A stretch of 64,000 nucleotides of DNA from Betaproteobacteria bacterium. GTDB lineage: Bacteria; Pseudomonadota; Gammaproteobacteria; Burkholderiales; JACQAP01. Within the stretch, counting starts at the first letter, position 1; each line of letters opens with the position of its first letter. The notes beneath the pieces were generated by a model that was not told the DNA's origin, searched no databases, and saw nothing but the letters and a program-made list of their open reading frames with translations. The position numbers were made by a program, and so were the translations under genes. The DNA is taken from contig JACQAP010000028.1 of NCBI GenBank assembly GCA_016194905.1, positions 157,992 to 221,991 of the forward strand, written 5' to 3'. This document shows positions 25,787 through 35,006 of this stretch, one piece after another.

Positions 25787-25921
25787 ATGACGCTTTGCCC
25801 AGTTGCGTTGGCAGTGGGCTGCATCAAGTGCCCCGTATTCAACATCTGCCCCGTCAAGGGGATTATCGGCGACTACAAAAAAGACGCACCGCCGCCGGCG
25901 GACCTAAAGAAAAAGCAGTAA
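25787..25921 (+). CDS. 44-residue cysteine-rich small protein
   Basis: A 44-residue product with a GGGAGA Shine-Dalgarno 6-8 bases before the ATG. It starts MTLCPVALAVGCIKCPVFNICP and has five cysteines, including a CIKCPVF segment, then a charged lysine-rich tail. Similar tiny CPVALAxGCKKCP proteins occur in proteobacteria and probably bind a metal or iron-sulfur cluster; this is inference. Upstream in-frame extension to 25661 is open but lacks a start signal. Confidence 0.55.
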   Translation: MTLCPVALAVGCIKCPVFNICPVKGIIGDYKKDAPPPADLKKKQ

Positions 25922-26124
25922 ACGCAGGTTGTTCCTTTTTGCCAGTCACGCCCACTTTCGCGATGTCCGCTCTCAGGGAAAGTTCGCCTCCCACCTGACC
26001 GGCAGGTTTTGCCCGTTTTAAGGCGTCCGTAAATGCACCACGCCGATTCGCGTACCGAACCGGCATGTCGGGACAATTCAGAGACTCTGCGAACAAAGAT
26101 CGGCGCCGGGTTTCTTGCCCCGAT

Positions 26125-26238
26125 TTCCTTTGCGCCCTCCCTTGCTTTTCGTAAAAGGGTACTCCACGCTATTGCGAGGGTATCTGCGACCTTAAGGTGA
26201 AACACTCAAGGGAACACTTGGAGCTGAAGCTGTTGCGT
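26125..26238. repeat. Composite repeat: family D hairpin plus a single family A arm
   Basis: Bases 26126-26189 carry TCCTTTGCGCC, TAAAAGGGTACTCC and GAGGGTATCTGCG, the same order as at 46090-46146. Bases 26190-26238 match one 18683-18737 arm of family A. The rest of 25922-26272 holds no gene I recognise. Confidence 0.75.
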
Positions 26239-26272
26239 CAACGCCCTTGATCTTTTTCTTCTTTGAGACGGA

Positions 26273-27226
26273 TTACTGCGCAGCAGGGCGGAAATAGACC
26301 TGCTTGTCGCGCTCGACCACGTCGTAGTTCTGGTTGGGGACGACGATGAATTGCTCCACGCGGCTGCGCACCGACAGCCCGCGCTCGGAGTAGCCCTGTC
26401 CGCGTTTCCACAAGTTGTCGAGGAACCATTTCTCGATGCCGGCGTGTTTTATTTCCAGCCGTTCCGAGCCGAGGAAAGCGAGCGGAATCACCCGGTGGTA
26501 ACCGAGCAGTTCGTGATCGACCTGCAGGTACTCGAAACCGATCATGCCCTGCGGCAGCGCGAGCGCCTGGTTATCGATGCGGGCGATCGCGCCCTCGCCG
26601 ACCGGAATGCGCCACATCACCGTCTCCTCTGCCGGTTTCGATTCGGCCGCGAACAGCAGCGAAACCGCGAGCACACCGGCAACGGCGAATGCGAACACCG
26701 TGTCGCGCAGCCGTGCGATCGGACCAGTCCCGCCAAGATGGAACACACGCGCAACCAGCCAACTGATCGCAACCCAGCACGCCAGCGCCAGGCCGAAGAA
26801 CAGCTTCTGCAACGGCCCGGCCGGCGCCCAGACATGAAGAGCGATGAACCCGGCAACGGTCAACACCACGAACGCCGTGAGCCCCAGACTGTCCCAGGTC
26901 CAGCGCGTCCAGCGCCACCACATCGGCTGGCGCCGCAGGCGGATGAAATGCCACGCGCGCATGATGAAAGGCAGTTCCAGGCTCTTGCGGCAGAACGCGC
27001 ACTGGGCATCGTGAACGACGGTTTCGCGATGGCAGTACGGGCATTCCATCACGACGCTTTCTTGCATCTTCAGGCGCGCCGAGATCATTTCCATGTACAG
27101 CCGGAACACCGGCGAGAATATGCGGTGGGCAAGCAGGACGATACTCAACCAATAGACCGCGGTTGCGACCGTATCGAGCGATGGGCCCAGAGATTGTTCG
27201 ATGGCTTGAAACAGACTTCGCAACAT
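26273..27226 (-). CDS. Membrane protein with zinc-ribbon motif
   Basis: A 317-residue protein. A hydrophobic segment near the N-terminus (VATAVYWLSIVLLAHRIF) is followed by a zinc ribbon (CPYC...CAFC, residues about 62-80), then three or four hydrophobic segments between 100 and 190 and a soluble C-terminal domain. No family name is evident. The ATG at 27226 is chosen because the open sequence further upstream overlaps the divergent transaldolase promoter region and lacks protein-like composition. Confidence 0.65.
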   Translation of the reverse strand: MLRSLFQAIEQSLGPSLDTVATAVYWLSIVLLAHRIFSPVFRLYMEMISARLKMQESVVMECPYCHRETVVHDAQCAFCRKSLELPFIMRAWHFIRLRRQPMWWRWTRWTWDSLGLTAFVVLTVAGFIALHVWAPAGPLQKLFFGLALACWVAISWLVARVFHLGGTGPIARLRDTVFAFAVAGVLAVSLLFAAESKPAEETVMWRIPVGEGAIARIDNQALALPQGMIGFEYLQVDHELLGYHRVIPLAFLGSERLEIKHAGIEKWFLDNLWKRGQGYSERGLSVRSRVEQFIVVPNQNYDVVERDKQVYFRPAAQ

Positions 27227-27497
27227 GAGACAGCGCTCCGTATCGTCAGTCCGGAACCCATTATAGGGGGCGATTCCGTCGGCATGCATGACGCCAATCG
27301 GCGACAGCGTACCGGGCCGTGGTAATTTATGGTCATGCCCAGTGTCTTGTTCCGCCGATTTCGCGGGTTTTCCGAACGATGTAGGATTGCTGTCAAATGT
27401 GTATAAAGGACCGACTTCCAAGGTTCGCGAGTTATTCCACGAATCAGCGGAACAGGACACTAGACCGCCTTACGGCAGGTGTTTACAGGAGCGCACC
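27227..27497. promoter_or_regulatory. Divergent promoter region, zinc-ribbon protein / transaldolase
   Basis: 271 non-coding bases between two divergent starts. Both promoters must lie here, but I cannot point to convincing hexamers. Confidence 0.35.
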
Positions 27498-28472
27498 ATG
27501 AATCTGCTCGAATCCCTGAAAAAATACTCCGTCATCGTCGCTGACACCGGCGATATCGATGCCATTGCGCGGCTGCGGCCGCAGGATGCGACCACCAATC
27601 CGTCGCTGCTTTACCAGTCGGCGCAGAACCCGAAGTACCGCGCGCTGGTTGAAGACGCGCTCGCCTTCGGCATGCGCGCCAAGGGCGATCGAAAGACGAA
27701 GGCCGAGGCAACGATGGAAAAGCTTGCGGTGAATTTCGGCTGCGAGATCCTCAAGCACGTCAAAGGCCGCGTTTCGACCGAGGTCGATGCGAATCTGTCG
27801 TTCGACGTCGATGGCAGCCTGGCCAAGGCGCACCACCTGATCGCGCTCTACGGGCAGGCCGGGGTCGCGCACGAGCGCGTGCTGATCAAGCTGGCCAGCA
27901 CCTGGGAGGGTATCCGCGCCGCGGAGAAGCTCGAGCGCGAAGGCATCCACTGCAATCTCACCTTGCTGTTCAGCTTCGCGCAGGCGGTCGCCTGTGCAGA
28001 CGCGGGGGTGACGCTGATCTCGCCGTTCGTGGGCCGCATCTACGACTGGTACAAGAAGGAACGCAAGGTCGACGACATCGCAGCGGAGGACGATCCCGGC
28101 GTGCAATCGGTGACGCGCATCTACAACTACTACAAGAAATTCGCTTACCGCACGCAGGTCATGGGGGCGAGCTTCCGCAAGGTCGAACAGATCACCGGAC
28201 TCGCCGGCTGCGACTTGCTGACCATCAGCCCGGATCTGCTCGACAAGCTGGAAGGCAGCCCCGGCGAACTCGGGCGCTGCCTGTCGGTGGAGGCGGCGAA
28301 AGCGAGTGCGGCGGAAAAATTGGCGATGGACGAAAAGACCTTCCGCTGGATGCACAACGAGGACGCGATGGCCACCGACAAGCTGGCGGACGGCATCCGG
28401 CGTTTCCACGTCGATGCCCGCAAGCTCGAAGAACACGTGCTGGGGCTGGTGGCGAACAGCCAGGCTGCCTGA
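27498..28472 (+). CDS. tal: Transaldolase, TalB type
   Basis: A 324-residue transaldolase of the pentose phosphate pathway, transferring dihydroxyacetone from sedoheptulose 7-phosphate to glyceraldehyde 3-phosphate. The Schiff-base lysine is in [12 protein letters not shown]; the N-terminal ATTNPSLL and the [11 protein letters not shown] block are family hallmarks. Length fits the TalB class. The ATG follows AGGAGCGCACC. It stands alone between a divergent gene and a membrane protein; no other pentose phosphate gene is nearby. Confidence 0.96.
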   Translation: MNLLESLKKYSVIVADTGDIDAIARLRPQDATTNPSLLYQSAQNPKYRALVEDALAFGMRAKGDRKTKAEATMEKLAVNFGCEILKHVKGRVSTEVDANLSFDVDGSLAKAHHLIALYGQAGVAHERVLIKLASTWEGIRAAEKLEREGIHCNLTLLFSFAQAVACADAGVTLISPFVGRIYDWYKKERKVDDIAAEDDPGVQSVTRIYNYYKKFAYRTQVMGASFRKVEQITGLAGCDLLTISPDLLDKLEGSPGELGRCLSVEAAKASAAEKLAMDEKTFRWMHNEDAMATDKLADGIRRFHVDARKLEEHVLGLVANSQAA

Positions 28473-28510
28473 GTGGTGCGCGTGCGAGAAATGGATTGCG
28501 ATCATTGCCG

Positions 28511-29245
28511 ATGCGCTGGTTGAGCAACACCACGCCGCGCCCGACCGCACCGTCCACCATGCTGTCGCGGCCTATGCTCGCGACGATGCTGCTGACGGTG
28601 ATTGTCGGACTGCCGGTGGACGGATTCGGCGGCATTCCCGGCCAGATCGCCGTCAGCGTCTGGACCTGGGCGCTGTTCCTGGTTCTGCTCACGCGCATCA
28701 ACCAGCAACTGCGTTTTCCCCTGATGCTTTGCCTCGTGATTTCGACCTTAGGGGAATGCGGCTTGTCGTTGCTCTGGGGCCTGTACGTCTACTGGCTGCA
28801 CAATGTTCCCTTCTTCGTTCCGCCGGGGCACGTGCTGCTGTTCGCGCTGGGCCTGACTCTCGCGCCGCGTCTGCCGCAATGGGCGATCGGGCTGGTGGCC
28901 TTTTCCGCCGCCGGCTATGGGGCGGCGGCGTTCCTGACTTCCACCGACACCCTCAGCGTAGCGCTGGCGATCCTTTTCCTGGCCTTCATGACGTTCGGCA
29001 GCAACCGGCGGTTGTACGCGACGATGTTCGTCATCTCGCTGCTGATGGAGTTGTACGGCACCTGGATCGGAAACTGGATGTGGGTGCCGGAAGTCCCCGG
29101 CTTGCCGCTGTCGAGCGCGAATCCGCCGCTGTGCGTCGGCGGGCTCTACTGCGCTCTCGACCTGTGCGTGGTGAATGCGGACCGCGCATTGCGCAGATGG
29201 CGGCGCTCCTCGGGACGCGTCGTGGAGGCGGGCTCCGCCGCGTGA
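28511..29245 (+). CDS. Polytopic membrane protein of unknown function
   Basis: A 244-residue protein with six or seven hydrophobic segments (for example MLATMLLTVIVGLPVDG and LSVALAILFLAFMTF). I chose the ATG at 28511; a TTG at 28496 would add five residues. It has a conserved-looking YGTWIGNWMWVPEVPGLPL segment between helices. No family is recognised. It follows transaldolase by 38 bases in the same direction. Confidence 0.6.
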   Translation: MRWLSNTTPRPTAPSTMLSRPMLATMLLTVIVGLPVDGFGGIPGQIAVSVWTWALFLVLLTRINQQLRFPLMLCLVISTLGECGLSLLWGLYVYWLHNVPFFVPPGHVLLFALGLTLAPRLPQWAIGLVAFSAAGYGAAAFLTSTDTLSVALAILFLAFMTFGSNRRLYATMFVISLLMELYGTWIGNWMWVPEVPGLPLSSANPPLCVGGLYCALDLCVVNADRALRRWRRSSGRVVEAGSAA

Positions 29246-29310
29246 CGCGGGTCTGAGCGGGCATACTGGAAATAGTCCGTAAAACGGCAGCATCGCCAGG
29301 AGGAGAGAAA

Positions 29311-29709
29311 ATGGCAAAGAAGTTCGTCAATCCGCCGGGAATGAAACCCCTGGGCATGTACTCGCAGGTCACCGTTGCGCAGGGCGGCAGCATCGCCTTC
29401 ATCAGCGGCCAGGTCGCCGTCGACAGTCAGGGGAAAGTCGTCGGCACCGGAGACATCCAGGCGCAGGCGGTGCAGGTGTTCGAGAACCTGAAGCTCGCGT
29501 TGGGTGGCGTCGGTGCGACGTTCGAGGACGTGATCAAGTTCACCATCTACATCGTCGGACTGACGCAGGAGAAGCGCAAGGCCGTGATGGACGTGCGCGG
29601 CCGCTACATTTCGCACAAGAATCCACCCGCCGCGACCATGGTCGGCATCGACCAGCTCGTGCAACCGGAATTGCTGGTGGAAATCGAGGCCGTTGTGGCT
29701 TTTGACTAG
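29311..29709 (+). CDS. RidA family protein (first copy)
   Basis: A 132-residue RidA/YjgF protein with a GGAGGAGAG Shine-Dalgarno. Family marks are YSQVTVAQGGSIAFISGQV and the C-terminal PPAATMVGIDQLVQPELLVEIEAV. RidA proteins hydrolyse reactive enamine/imine intermediates; the key Arg before the C-terminal block is not certain here, as the region reads RGRYISHKNPPA. A second RidA gene lies at 31050, with a Tat-exported nitroreductase-like gene between them. Confidence 0.9.
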   Translation: MAKKFVNPPGMKPLGMYSQVTVAQGGSIAFISGQVAVDSQGKVVGTGDIQAQAVQVFENLKLALGGVGATFEDVIKFTIYIVGLTQEKRKAVMDVRGRYISHKNPPAATMVGIDQLVQPELLVEIEAVVAFD

Positions 29710-29720
29710 GGCGAAAGAGC

Positions 29721-29845
29721 GTTGACGCAAAGGACGCAAAGGTGAAAAGAGAGGACGCGAAGGAAACAAAGGAGTGGGACGTCCGAACGCGCGGGTATTG
29801 TGAAGCCGCGATATTCACGGCATTCACGACTTTCACGGATTCATG
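29721..29845. repeat. Repeat arm plus TTCACGG tandem repeats
   Basis: 29724-29745 carries GACGCAAAGGACGCAAAGG, a family B arm. 29813-29845 is a degenerate 9-base tandem array (ATTCACGG, CATTCACGA, CTTTCACGG) ending at the ATG region of the following gene. Confidence 0.65.
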
Positions 29846-31003
29846 AATCGACGCAGGGTATTGAAGTTCGCAGGCGCGACTGTGGTCATGGCGGGCAGCG
29901 CACTCGCCTGGCGTGCTTTCGATCAGGGCGTTTTCAGTGCCGGCAGCGGCGCGGCGTATGAACCCTGGAAGAACTGGCAGGCGGACGGTTCCCTGCGGCC
30001 CTTGCGACTGGTGCGTGCGGCGATTCTCGCGGCGAACCCGCACAACTCCCAGCCTTGGCGGTTCCGGGTCGCCGACAACGCGATCGATGTGTTTGTCGAC
30101 GCCGGGCGCAACATCGGCACGATCGACCCGTTTCTGCGCGAGATGACCATGGGGATCGGCTGCGCACTGGAGAATCTGCTGATTGCCGCCGCCAGCGAGG
30201 GTTACGCCGCCGAGATGACGCTGCTGCCGGACCCGGACAATCCCACACATGCCGCGCACATCCTGCTTGCGCCGGGGGCGCGAACTGCCTCGCCGCTGTA
30301 TGACGCGATCCCCAGGCGGCACACCAACCGCGGTCCCTACGAATCCGGTAGGAGTGTGCCCGCCGATCTATTGGACTCGCTCGCCGACCTTGGCGCGGAT
30401 CTGCCGGGGACGAAAGTTATCTGGTTCAGTACGCCCGAGGCGCGGGCGCGAATCGGCGAATTGATCGTGGCGGCCGCCGAAGCGATCGTCGCCGACCTTC
30501 AACAGAGCGCTGATAGCGCGAAGTGGTTTCGTACGAGCTGGCAGCAGCTCCAGACAATGCGCGACGGCACTACGCTCGATGCGCAAAGCCTGCCTCCATT
30601 TGTCAATGCAGCCGCGAAAATCCTGCCACCGCTGAGCCAGGAGACAGCCGACCAGGCCTGGCTGCAGGCCACGCGCGAGCGGCATGTCGCCACCGCGGCC
30701 GCGTTCGGCCTCATCGCCGTGCCGAACGCGCGCGACAACGCGATGCGCATCCATGGAGGAAGACTCTGGCAGCGCATGCATTTGTGGGCGACGACCAAAG
30801 GCCTGGCGGTGCATCCTTTGAACCAGATGTCCGAACGCGCGGATCGCGAACACCAGCTTGGCATCGAGCCGCGCTTCGGTACCGCGCTGAAGGATCTGGT
30901 GGCCGACGCCAGCTCGCAGGCGTTGATGCCGTTCCGCATCGGCTATCCGACCATGGAAGGGCGGCCGAGTCCGCGGCGCGACTTGAAATCTGTGCTCATG
31001 TGA
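29843..31003 (+). CDS. Tat-exported nitroreductase/Acg-like protein
   Basis: A 386-residue protein with a twin-arginine signal (NRRRVLKFAGATVVMAGSALAW). The mature part resembles Acg-type flavin reductase folds: AANPHNSQPWRFRV, TIDPFLREMTMGIGCALENLLIA, RRHTNRGPYE and a C-terminal FRIGYPTMEGRPSPRR. The PHNSQPW and FRIG-P motifs match FMN-binding nitroreductases. Export with a bound flavin would fit the Tat signal. Substrate unknown; the flanking RidA genes suggest amine or imine chemistry. Confidence 0.75.
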   Translation: MNRRRVLKFAGATVVMAGSALAWRAFDQGVFSAGSGAAYEPWKNWQADGSLRPLRLVRAAILAANPHNSQPWRFRVADNAIDVFVDAGRNIGTIDPFLREMTMGIGCALENLLIAAASEGYAAEMTLLPDPDNPTHAAHILLAPGARTASPLYDAIPRRHTNRGPYESGRSVPADLLDSLADLGADLPGTKVIWFSTPEARARIGELIVAAAEAIVADLQQSADSAKWFRTSWQQLQTMRDGTTLDAQSLPPFVNAAAKILPPLSQETADQAWLQATRERHVATAAAFGLIAVPNARDNAMRIHGGRLWQRMHLWATTKGLAVHPLNQMSERADREHQLGIEPRFGTALKDLVADASSQALMPFRIGYPTMEGRPSPRRDLKSVLM

Positions 31004-31049
31004 ATATGCGGGGGCGCGCGCCAAGCGCGGGAAAGCAAGGGGGGAAACG

Positions 31050-31454
31050 ATGCGGGAGATCAAAGCAACCTGTCCGAGCGGGCTGGAAAACCTCGGCGGC
31101 TATTCGGACGTGTTGACAGTGCGTGGCGGGGCCAGGACGATTTATGTGGCCGGCCAGACGGCGTGGAGCGTGGCGCACCGAGGTACCGACCGCCCCAGTC
31201 TGCAGGCGCAGACCGTGGAATGCTTCGACAATGTCAAACGCTGTCTCGAAACCGAGGGTGCGAGCTTCGACGACGTATTGAAGCTCACCATTTTCGTGGT
31301 TGGCCTGAACCGCGCCGGCCGCGATGTGATCGCCGAGGTGCGCGCCCGTTACGTGAACCCGGCGCATCCGCCTGCCGCCACCATGGTGGGCGTCGAAAGA
31401 CTGGTCCTGGAAGGCCAACTGATCGAGGTCGAGGCGATTGCAGTTGTCGACTGA
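31050..31454 (+). CDS. RidA family protein (second copy)
   Basis: A 134-residue RidA-like protein beginning MREIKATCPSGLENLGGYSD, with YVAGQTAW and PPAATMVGVERLVLEGQLIEVEAIAVVD. A GGGG-rich Shine-Dalgarno precedes the ATG. It differs strongly from the copy at 29311 in its first half, so the pair is unlikely to be a recent duplication. Arg in EVRARYVNPAHPP aligns with the substrate-binding arginine of active RidA enzymes. Confidence 0.88.
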   Translation: MREIKATCPSGLENLGGYSDVLTVRGGARTIYVAGQTAWSVAHRGTDRPSLQAQTVECFDNVKRCLETEGASFDDVLKLTIFVVGLNRAGRDVIAEVRARYVNPAHPPAATMVGVERLVLEGQLIEVEAIAVVD

Positions 31455-31527
31455 AACCGCCGGTGCATCGCCCCCGGGACAATAGGGGACGATAGTAAGA
31501 GGAGCGCGTTCGAAACAGGGAACGCGA

Positions 31528-31556
31528 GGCAACGGCTTGAAGGCGTTAACGCAGAG
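31528..31556. repeat. 29-bp dispersed repeat (family C), copy 1
   Basis: GGCAACGGCTTGAAGGCGTT and following bases match 43524-43552 at 26 of 29 positions. Both copies sit in gene-poor intervals. Confidence 0.75.
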
Positions 31557-31590
31557 TTAGAGCGCATGAATATCAGACTGCTCAACGTCT

Positions 31591-31680
31591 ATGCCGGCAC
31601 AGCAGCCGGCATGGCAATTTGGGGTGGTCGGCGCACTTTTTGCGGTGGTGCTGACGTTTCCTATTTCAGTGCTGGTCTGA
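31591..31680 (+). CDS. Possible 29-residue single-span membrane peptide
   Basis: An ATG frame encoding a polar start (MPAQQPAWQF) followed by a hydrophobic helix (GVVGALFAVVLTFPISVLV) and a stop. It could be a genuine small membrane peptide or the tail of a lost gene. No clear Shine-Dalgarno is visible. The surrounding 268 bases contain no larger gene. Confidence 0.25.
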   Translation: MPAQQPAWQFGVVGALFAVVLTFPISVLV

Positions 31681-31722
31681 CAATCGCGCTCGACGGGCTT
31701 CGGCAATAGCACTGGAACTGCC

Positions 31723-33480
31723 TTACGCCGTCCGGGATTCCTGCAGATTCAGTTCCCGCATCATGAGTTCGCGCATGGCGAATTTCTGTGGTTTGCCGGT
31801 CACGGTCTTGGGCAGCTCGGTGACAAAGCGGATGTGGCGCGGCAGCTTGTAGTGCGCGATTTGTCCGCGGCAGAAGTCGCGGATTTCGTCTTCGGTTGCA
31901 ACGGCGCCCGACTTGAGCACGATCCAGGCGCATATCTCCTCGCCCAGCCTGGCGTCCGGAATTCCGAACACCTGCACCTCCAGTACCTTCGGGTGCCGGT
32001 AGAGGTACTCTTCGATCTCGCGCGGGAATACGTTCTCGCCGCCGCGGATCAGCATGTCTTTCAGACGCCCGACGATGTTGCAGTAGCCGTCGGCATCCAG
32101 GGTGGCAAGGTCGCCGCTGTGCATCCAGCCGGCGGCATCGACCGCCTCGCGCGTCGCATCCGCATCGTCCCAGTAGCCCAGCATCACCGCGTAGCCACGC
32201 GTGCACAGTTCGCCGCGTTTGCCGACGGCAACGATGCGGCCGTGCTCGTCGACGATTTTCACTTCCAGGTGTGGCAGGACGCGGCCCACGGTCGAGACAC
32301 GCCGCTCGATAGGATCGTCCACCGCGCTCTGGAACGAGAGCGGGCTGGTCTCGGTCATGCCGTAGCCGATGGTGACTTCGTGCATGTGCATTTCGGCAAC
32401 GACGCGGCGCATGGTTTCGATCGGGCAGGGCGCACCCGCCATGATCCCGGTCCTGAGCGACGAGAGATCGTACATGGCGAATTCGGGATGACCAAGCAGG
32501 GCGATGAACATCGCGGGCACGCCGTGTAGCACCGTGCAGCGATAGTCCTGCACCGTTCGCAACGTTTCTCCGGCGTCGAAGCTCTCGCCTGGAAAGACCA
32601 TGGTCGCGCCGGTCGCGGCGCAGACCAGCACGCCGAGCACCATGCCGAAACAGTGGTACAGCGGCACCGGGATGCACAGCCGGTCGCGCTCGCTGAGCCG
32701 CATCGCCTTCGCGCTGTAACGCGCATTGTTGACGATATTGCGGCTGGACAGGGTCGCGCCTTTCGGCAGCCCGGTCGTGCCGCTGGTGAACTGGATGTTG
32801 ATCGGATCATCAGGATCCAGCGCCGCGCTCAAGCTCGGCAGGCGGCTGCGATGCGCCGGGCCGGCAAGCGAGGTCAGTTCCCTGAAGGAGAGCATCCCGG
32901 CGGGCCGCGCGCCGTCACCGATCAGCACCACGCGCTCGAGGAACGGGAAGCGCGCCGTGCGCAGCAGCTGCGATGCGGGTGATGTTTCGATTTCCGGCGC
33001 GAGCGCCTTCAGCATCGCCACGTAGTCGCTCGATTTGTGCCGGGCGGCCATGATCAGCGCCCGGCACTTTGTCTTCTGCAGCGCGTGTTCCAGTTCGCCG
33101 CCCCGATAGGCAGGGTTGATGTTGACCAGGATCGCGCCGATGCGCGCGCTGCCGAGCTGGACCAGCAGCCACTCGACGCAGTTCGGCGCCCAGATGCCGA
33201 CGCGATCGCCGCGGTCGACGCCGAGCGCCAGCAGTCCTGCTGCGACATCGTCGGAGCGTTGCCGCAGCGTGTGCCACGACAGGCGTTCGCGCGTCGGCGC
33301 AAAGATGACCGCATCGCCCGCGCCATGCCGCTCGACGGCACGATCCAGCAGCGCGGCGATGGTCATGAACTTCAGCGCCTCTTCGGTGGTGCCCGCGACC
33401 TGGGACAGGCCGCTTCGCGGCCGGCGCGGATCGTCGCGCCCGGCCTTCAGCCAGTCGGAGAGGAATGGATTGGCGCCCAT
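31723..33480 (-). CDS. AMP-forming acyl-CoA synthetase
   Basis: A 585-residue adenylate-forming enzyme. The P-loop [12 protein letters not shown], the YGMTETSP motif, the hinge [11 protein letters not shown] and the C-terminal lysine block [14 protein letters not shown] are intact. It activates a carboxylic acid to its CoA thioester through an acyl-adenylate; sequence looks like medium-chain/fatty acyl-CoA synthases. It lies 8 bases after the amidase stop in the same operon, so I infer that it activates the acid released by that amidase. Confidence 0.92.
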   Translation of the reverse strand: MGANPFLSDWLKAGRDDPRRPRSGLSQVAGTTEEALKFMTIAALLDRAVERHGAGDAVIFAPTRERLSWHTLRQRSDDVAAGLLALGVDRGDRVGIWAPNCVEWLLVQLGSARIGAILVNINPAYRGGELEHALQKTKCRALIMAARHKSSDYVAMLKALAPEIETSPASQLLRTARFPFLERVVLIGDGARPAGMLSFRELTSLAGPAHRSRLPSLSAALDPDDPINIQFTSGTTGLPKGATLSSRNIVNNARYSAKAMRLSERDRLCIPVPLYHCFGMVLGVLVCAATGATMVFPGESFDAGETLRTVQDYRCTVLHGVPAMFIALLGHPEFAMYDLSSLRTGIMAGAPCPIETMRRVVAEMHMHEVTIGYGMTETSPLSFQSAVDDPIERRVSTVGRVLPHLEVKIVDEHGRIVAVGKRGELCTRGYAVMLGYWDDADATREAVDAAGWMHSGDLATLDADGYCNIVGRLKDMLIRGGENVFPREIEEYLYRHPKVLEVQVFGIPDARLGEEICAWIVLKSGAVATEDEIRDFCRGQIAHYKLPRHIRFVTELPKTVTGKPQKFAMRELMMRELNLQESRTA

Positions 33481-33488
33481 GTCCGTCG

Positions 33489-35006
33489 TTAGAAACCGCG
33501 CCAGTCGCCCAGTTGTTCGAACGCGCTCGCTGCGCGATAGATGGTCGACTCTCCATACTGCTTGCCGATCAGCATGAGCCCGATGGGCAGTCCATGACTC
33601 ATGCCGCAGGGAACGCTCATGGCGGGATGGCCGGTAACGTCGAACGGACAGGTGTTCGGCAGCATCTCGAAGCCGCGCTGGCAGTAGAGCGCCAGCGGTG
33701 CGTTCTGGTCGGGAATCGGCGTCGCCTTCATCGGCAGCGTCGGCATCAACAGCAGATCGTAGCGGTTGAGCGTGTCGTCGTAAGCCTGGCGCAGCAGGCG
33801 CGACAGGTTCTGCGCCTTTGCATAGAAGTGGCCGCGGTAGTGGCGCACGAAATACTCGCCGACCAGCATGGAGATCTTGAGCGTGCGTGACAGTTCGTTG
33901 GCGCGGGCGCGCCAGTTCGCGTGCGCGTCGAGCAGACTCGTGGTGTACATACCCTTCCAGTTAAACCCCATGCCGTTACCGTGCATCATCTGCATCTGCA
34001 GGCCTTCGAGTGCGATGGCGGTCCAGATCGCAGGGCCGTCGAGGTGCATCGGGATCGACAACTCGTCGACGGTCGCGCCCAGCGCCCGCAGGCGCTCCGC
34101 GCCCTGGCGCACCTTCTGATCCACGTCCGGTTCGCTTGCCGCGTGGCCGAAGCCTTCGCTCACCACCGCGATGCGCATGCCGGCAACGCCGCGGCCCAGC
34201 GCCGCCGTGTACTTGTCCACGCGCACATCGTATTGCCGGGGGTCGAGCCCATCGGTTCCGGCGATCACTTCCAGCAGCAGCGCATTGTCCGCCACCGTCG
34301 CGGTGATCGGCCCGGTGTGATCGATGGTGGCCTCGATCGGCATCACGCCGGTGTAGGGAACCAGTCCGTGGGTGGGCTTCATTCCATAGCAACCGCACCA
34401 GCAGGACGGCATGCGGATCGATCCGCCTTGGTCCCCGCCGATCGCCATTTCCACTTCGCCGGAGCCGACCAGCGCACCCGAACCGGAGGACGATCCGCCC
34501 GCGGCGTAACCATGCTTGTAGGGGTTGTGCACCGGACCGAGCGCCGACGTATGGCTGCCGCCGGAAAGGCAGAAGTATTCGCAATGCGACTTGCCGACGA
34601 TGATGCCTCCCGCATCGAGGATGCGGGTGACGATGGTGGCATCGACGTCCGGCACATAGCCCTCCAGCGTCGACGCGCCGTTCATCATCGGCACGCCGGC
34701 GAGGCAGACGTTGTCCTTGAGCACGACGCGTTTTCCAGCCAGGGGGCCGTACGCCGCCCCGCGCACCTCGGACTTCACCGCCCACGCATTGAGCGGATTT
34801 TCCGCGGCGCCCGGACGGTAGCCCGGCGTACGTGGATAGCGCACCGGCGGCAGGTTGTCCGGAAGCTCCTGCAGCCGGTCGTAGGCCTGCATCGAGCCTT
34901 CCATGACTTCGAGATACTCGGCAATCTCGGGATCGGACATGCTCATGTGCAGCGACGACACGATCTCCTTCATCTGATCGTGCGTTGGACGCTTGACTCT
35001 GGACAT
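33489..35006 (-). CDS. Amidase (amidase-signature family) module, possible internal start
   Basis: 505 residues from the internal ATG at 35006. The Ser-cisSer-Lys triad is visible: Lys97 (VVLKDNV), cis-Ser within GGSSSGS (about 173) and nucleophile Ser196 ([12 protein letters not shown]). These enzymes hydrolyse amides to acid plus ammonia in the cytoplasm. The first 80 residues ([16 protein letters not shown]) match a subgroup often found beside amide or urea-type ABC transporters. It is in frame with the upstream ATPase, and an AGGAG motif precedes the ATG. Confidence 0.85.
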   Translation of the reverse strand: MSRVKRPTHDQMKEIVSSLHMSMSDPEIAEYLEVMEGSMQAYDRLQELPDNLPPVRYPRTPGYRPGAAENPLNAWAVKSEVRGAAYGPLAGKRVVLKDNVCLAGVPMMNGASTLEGYVPDVDATIVTRILDAGGIIVGKSHCEYFCLSGGSHTSALGPVHNPYKHGYAAGGSSSGSGALVGSGEVEMAIGGDQGGSIRMPSCWCGCYGMKPTHGLVPYTGVMPIEATIDHTGPITATVADNALLLEVIAGTDGLDPRQYDVRVDKYTAALGRGVAGMRIAVVSEGFGHAASEPDVDQKVRQGAERLRALGATVDELSIPMHLDGPAIWTAIALEGLQMQMMHGNGMGFNWKGMYTTSLLDAHANWRARANELSRTLKISMLVGEYFVRHYRGHFYAKAQNLSRLLRQAYDDTLNRYDLLLMPTLPMKATPIPDQNAPLALYCQRGFEMLPNTCPFDVTGHPAMSVPCGMSHGLPIGLMLIGKQYGESTIYRAASAFEQLGDWRGF

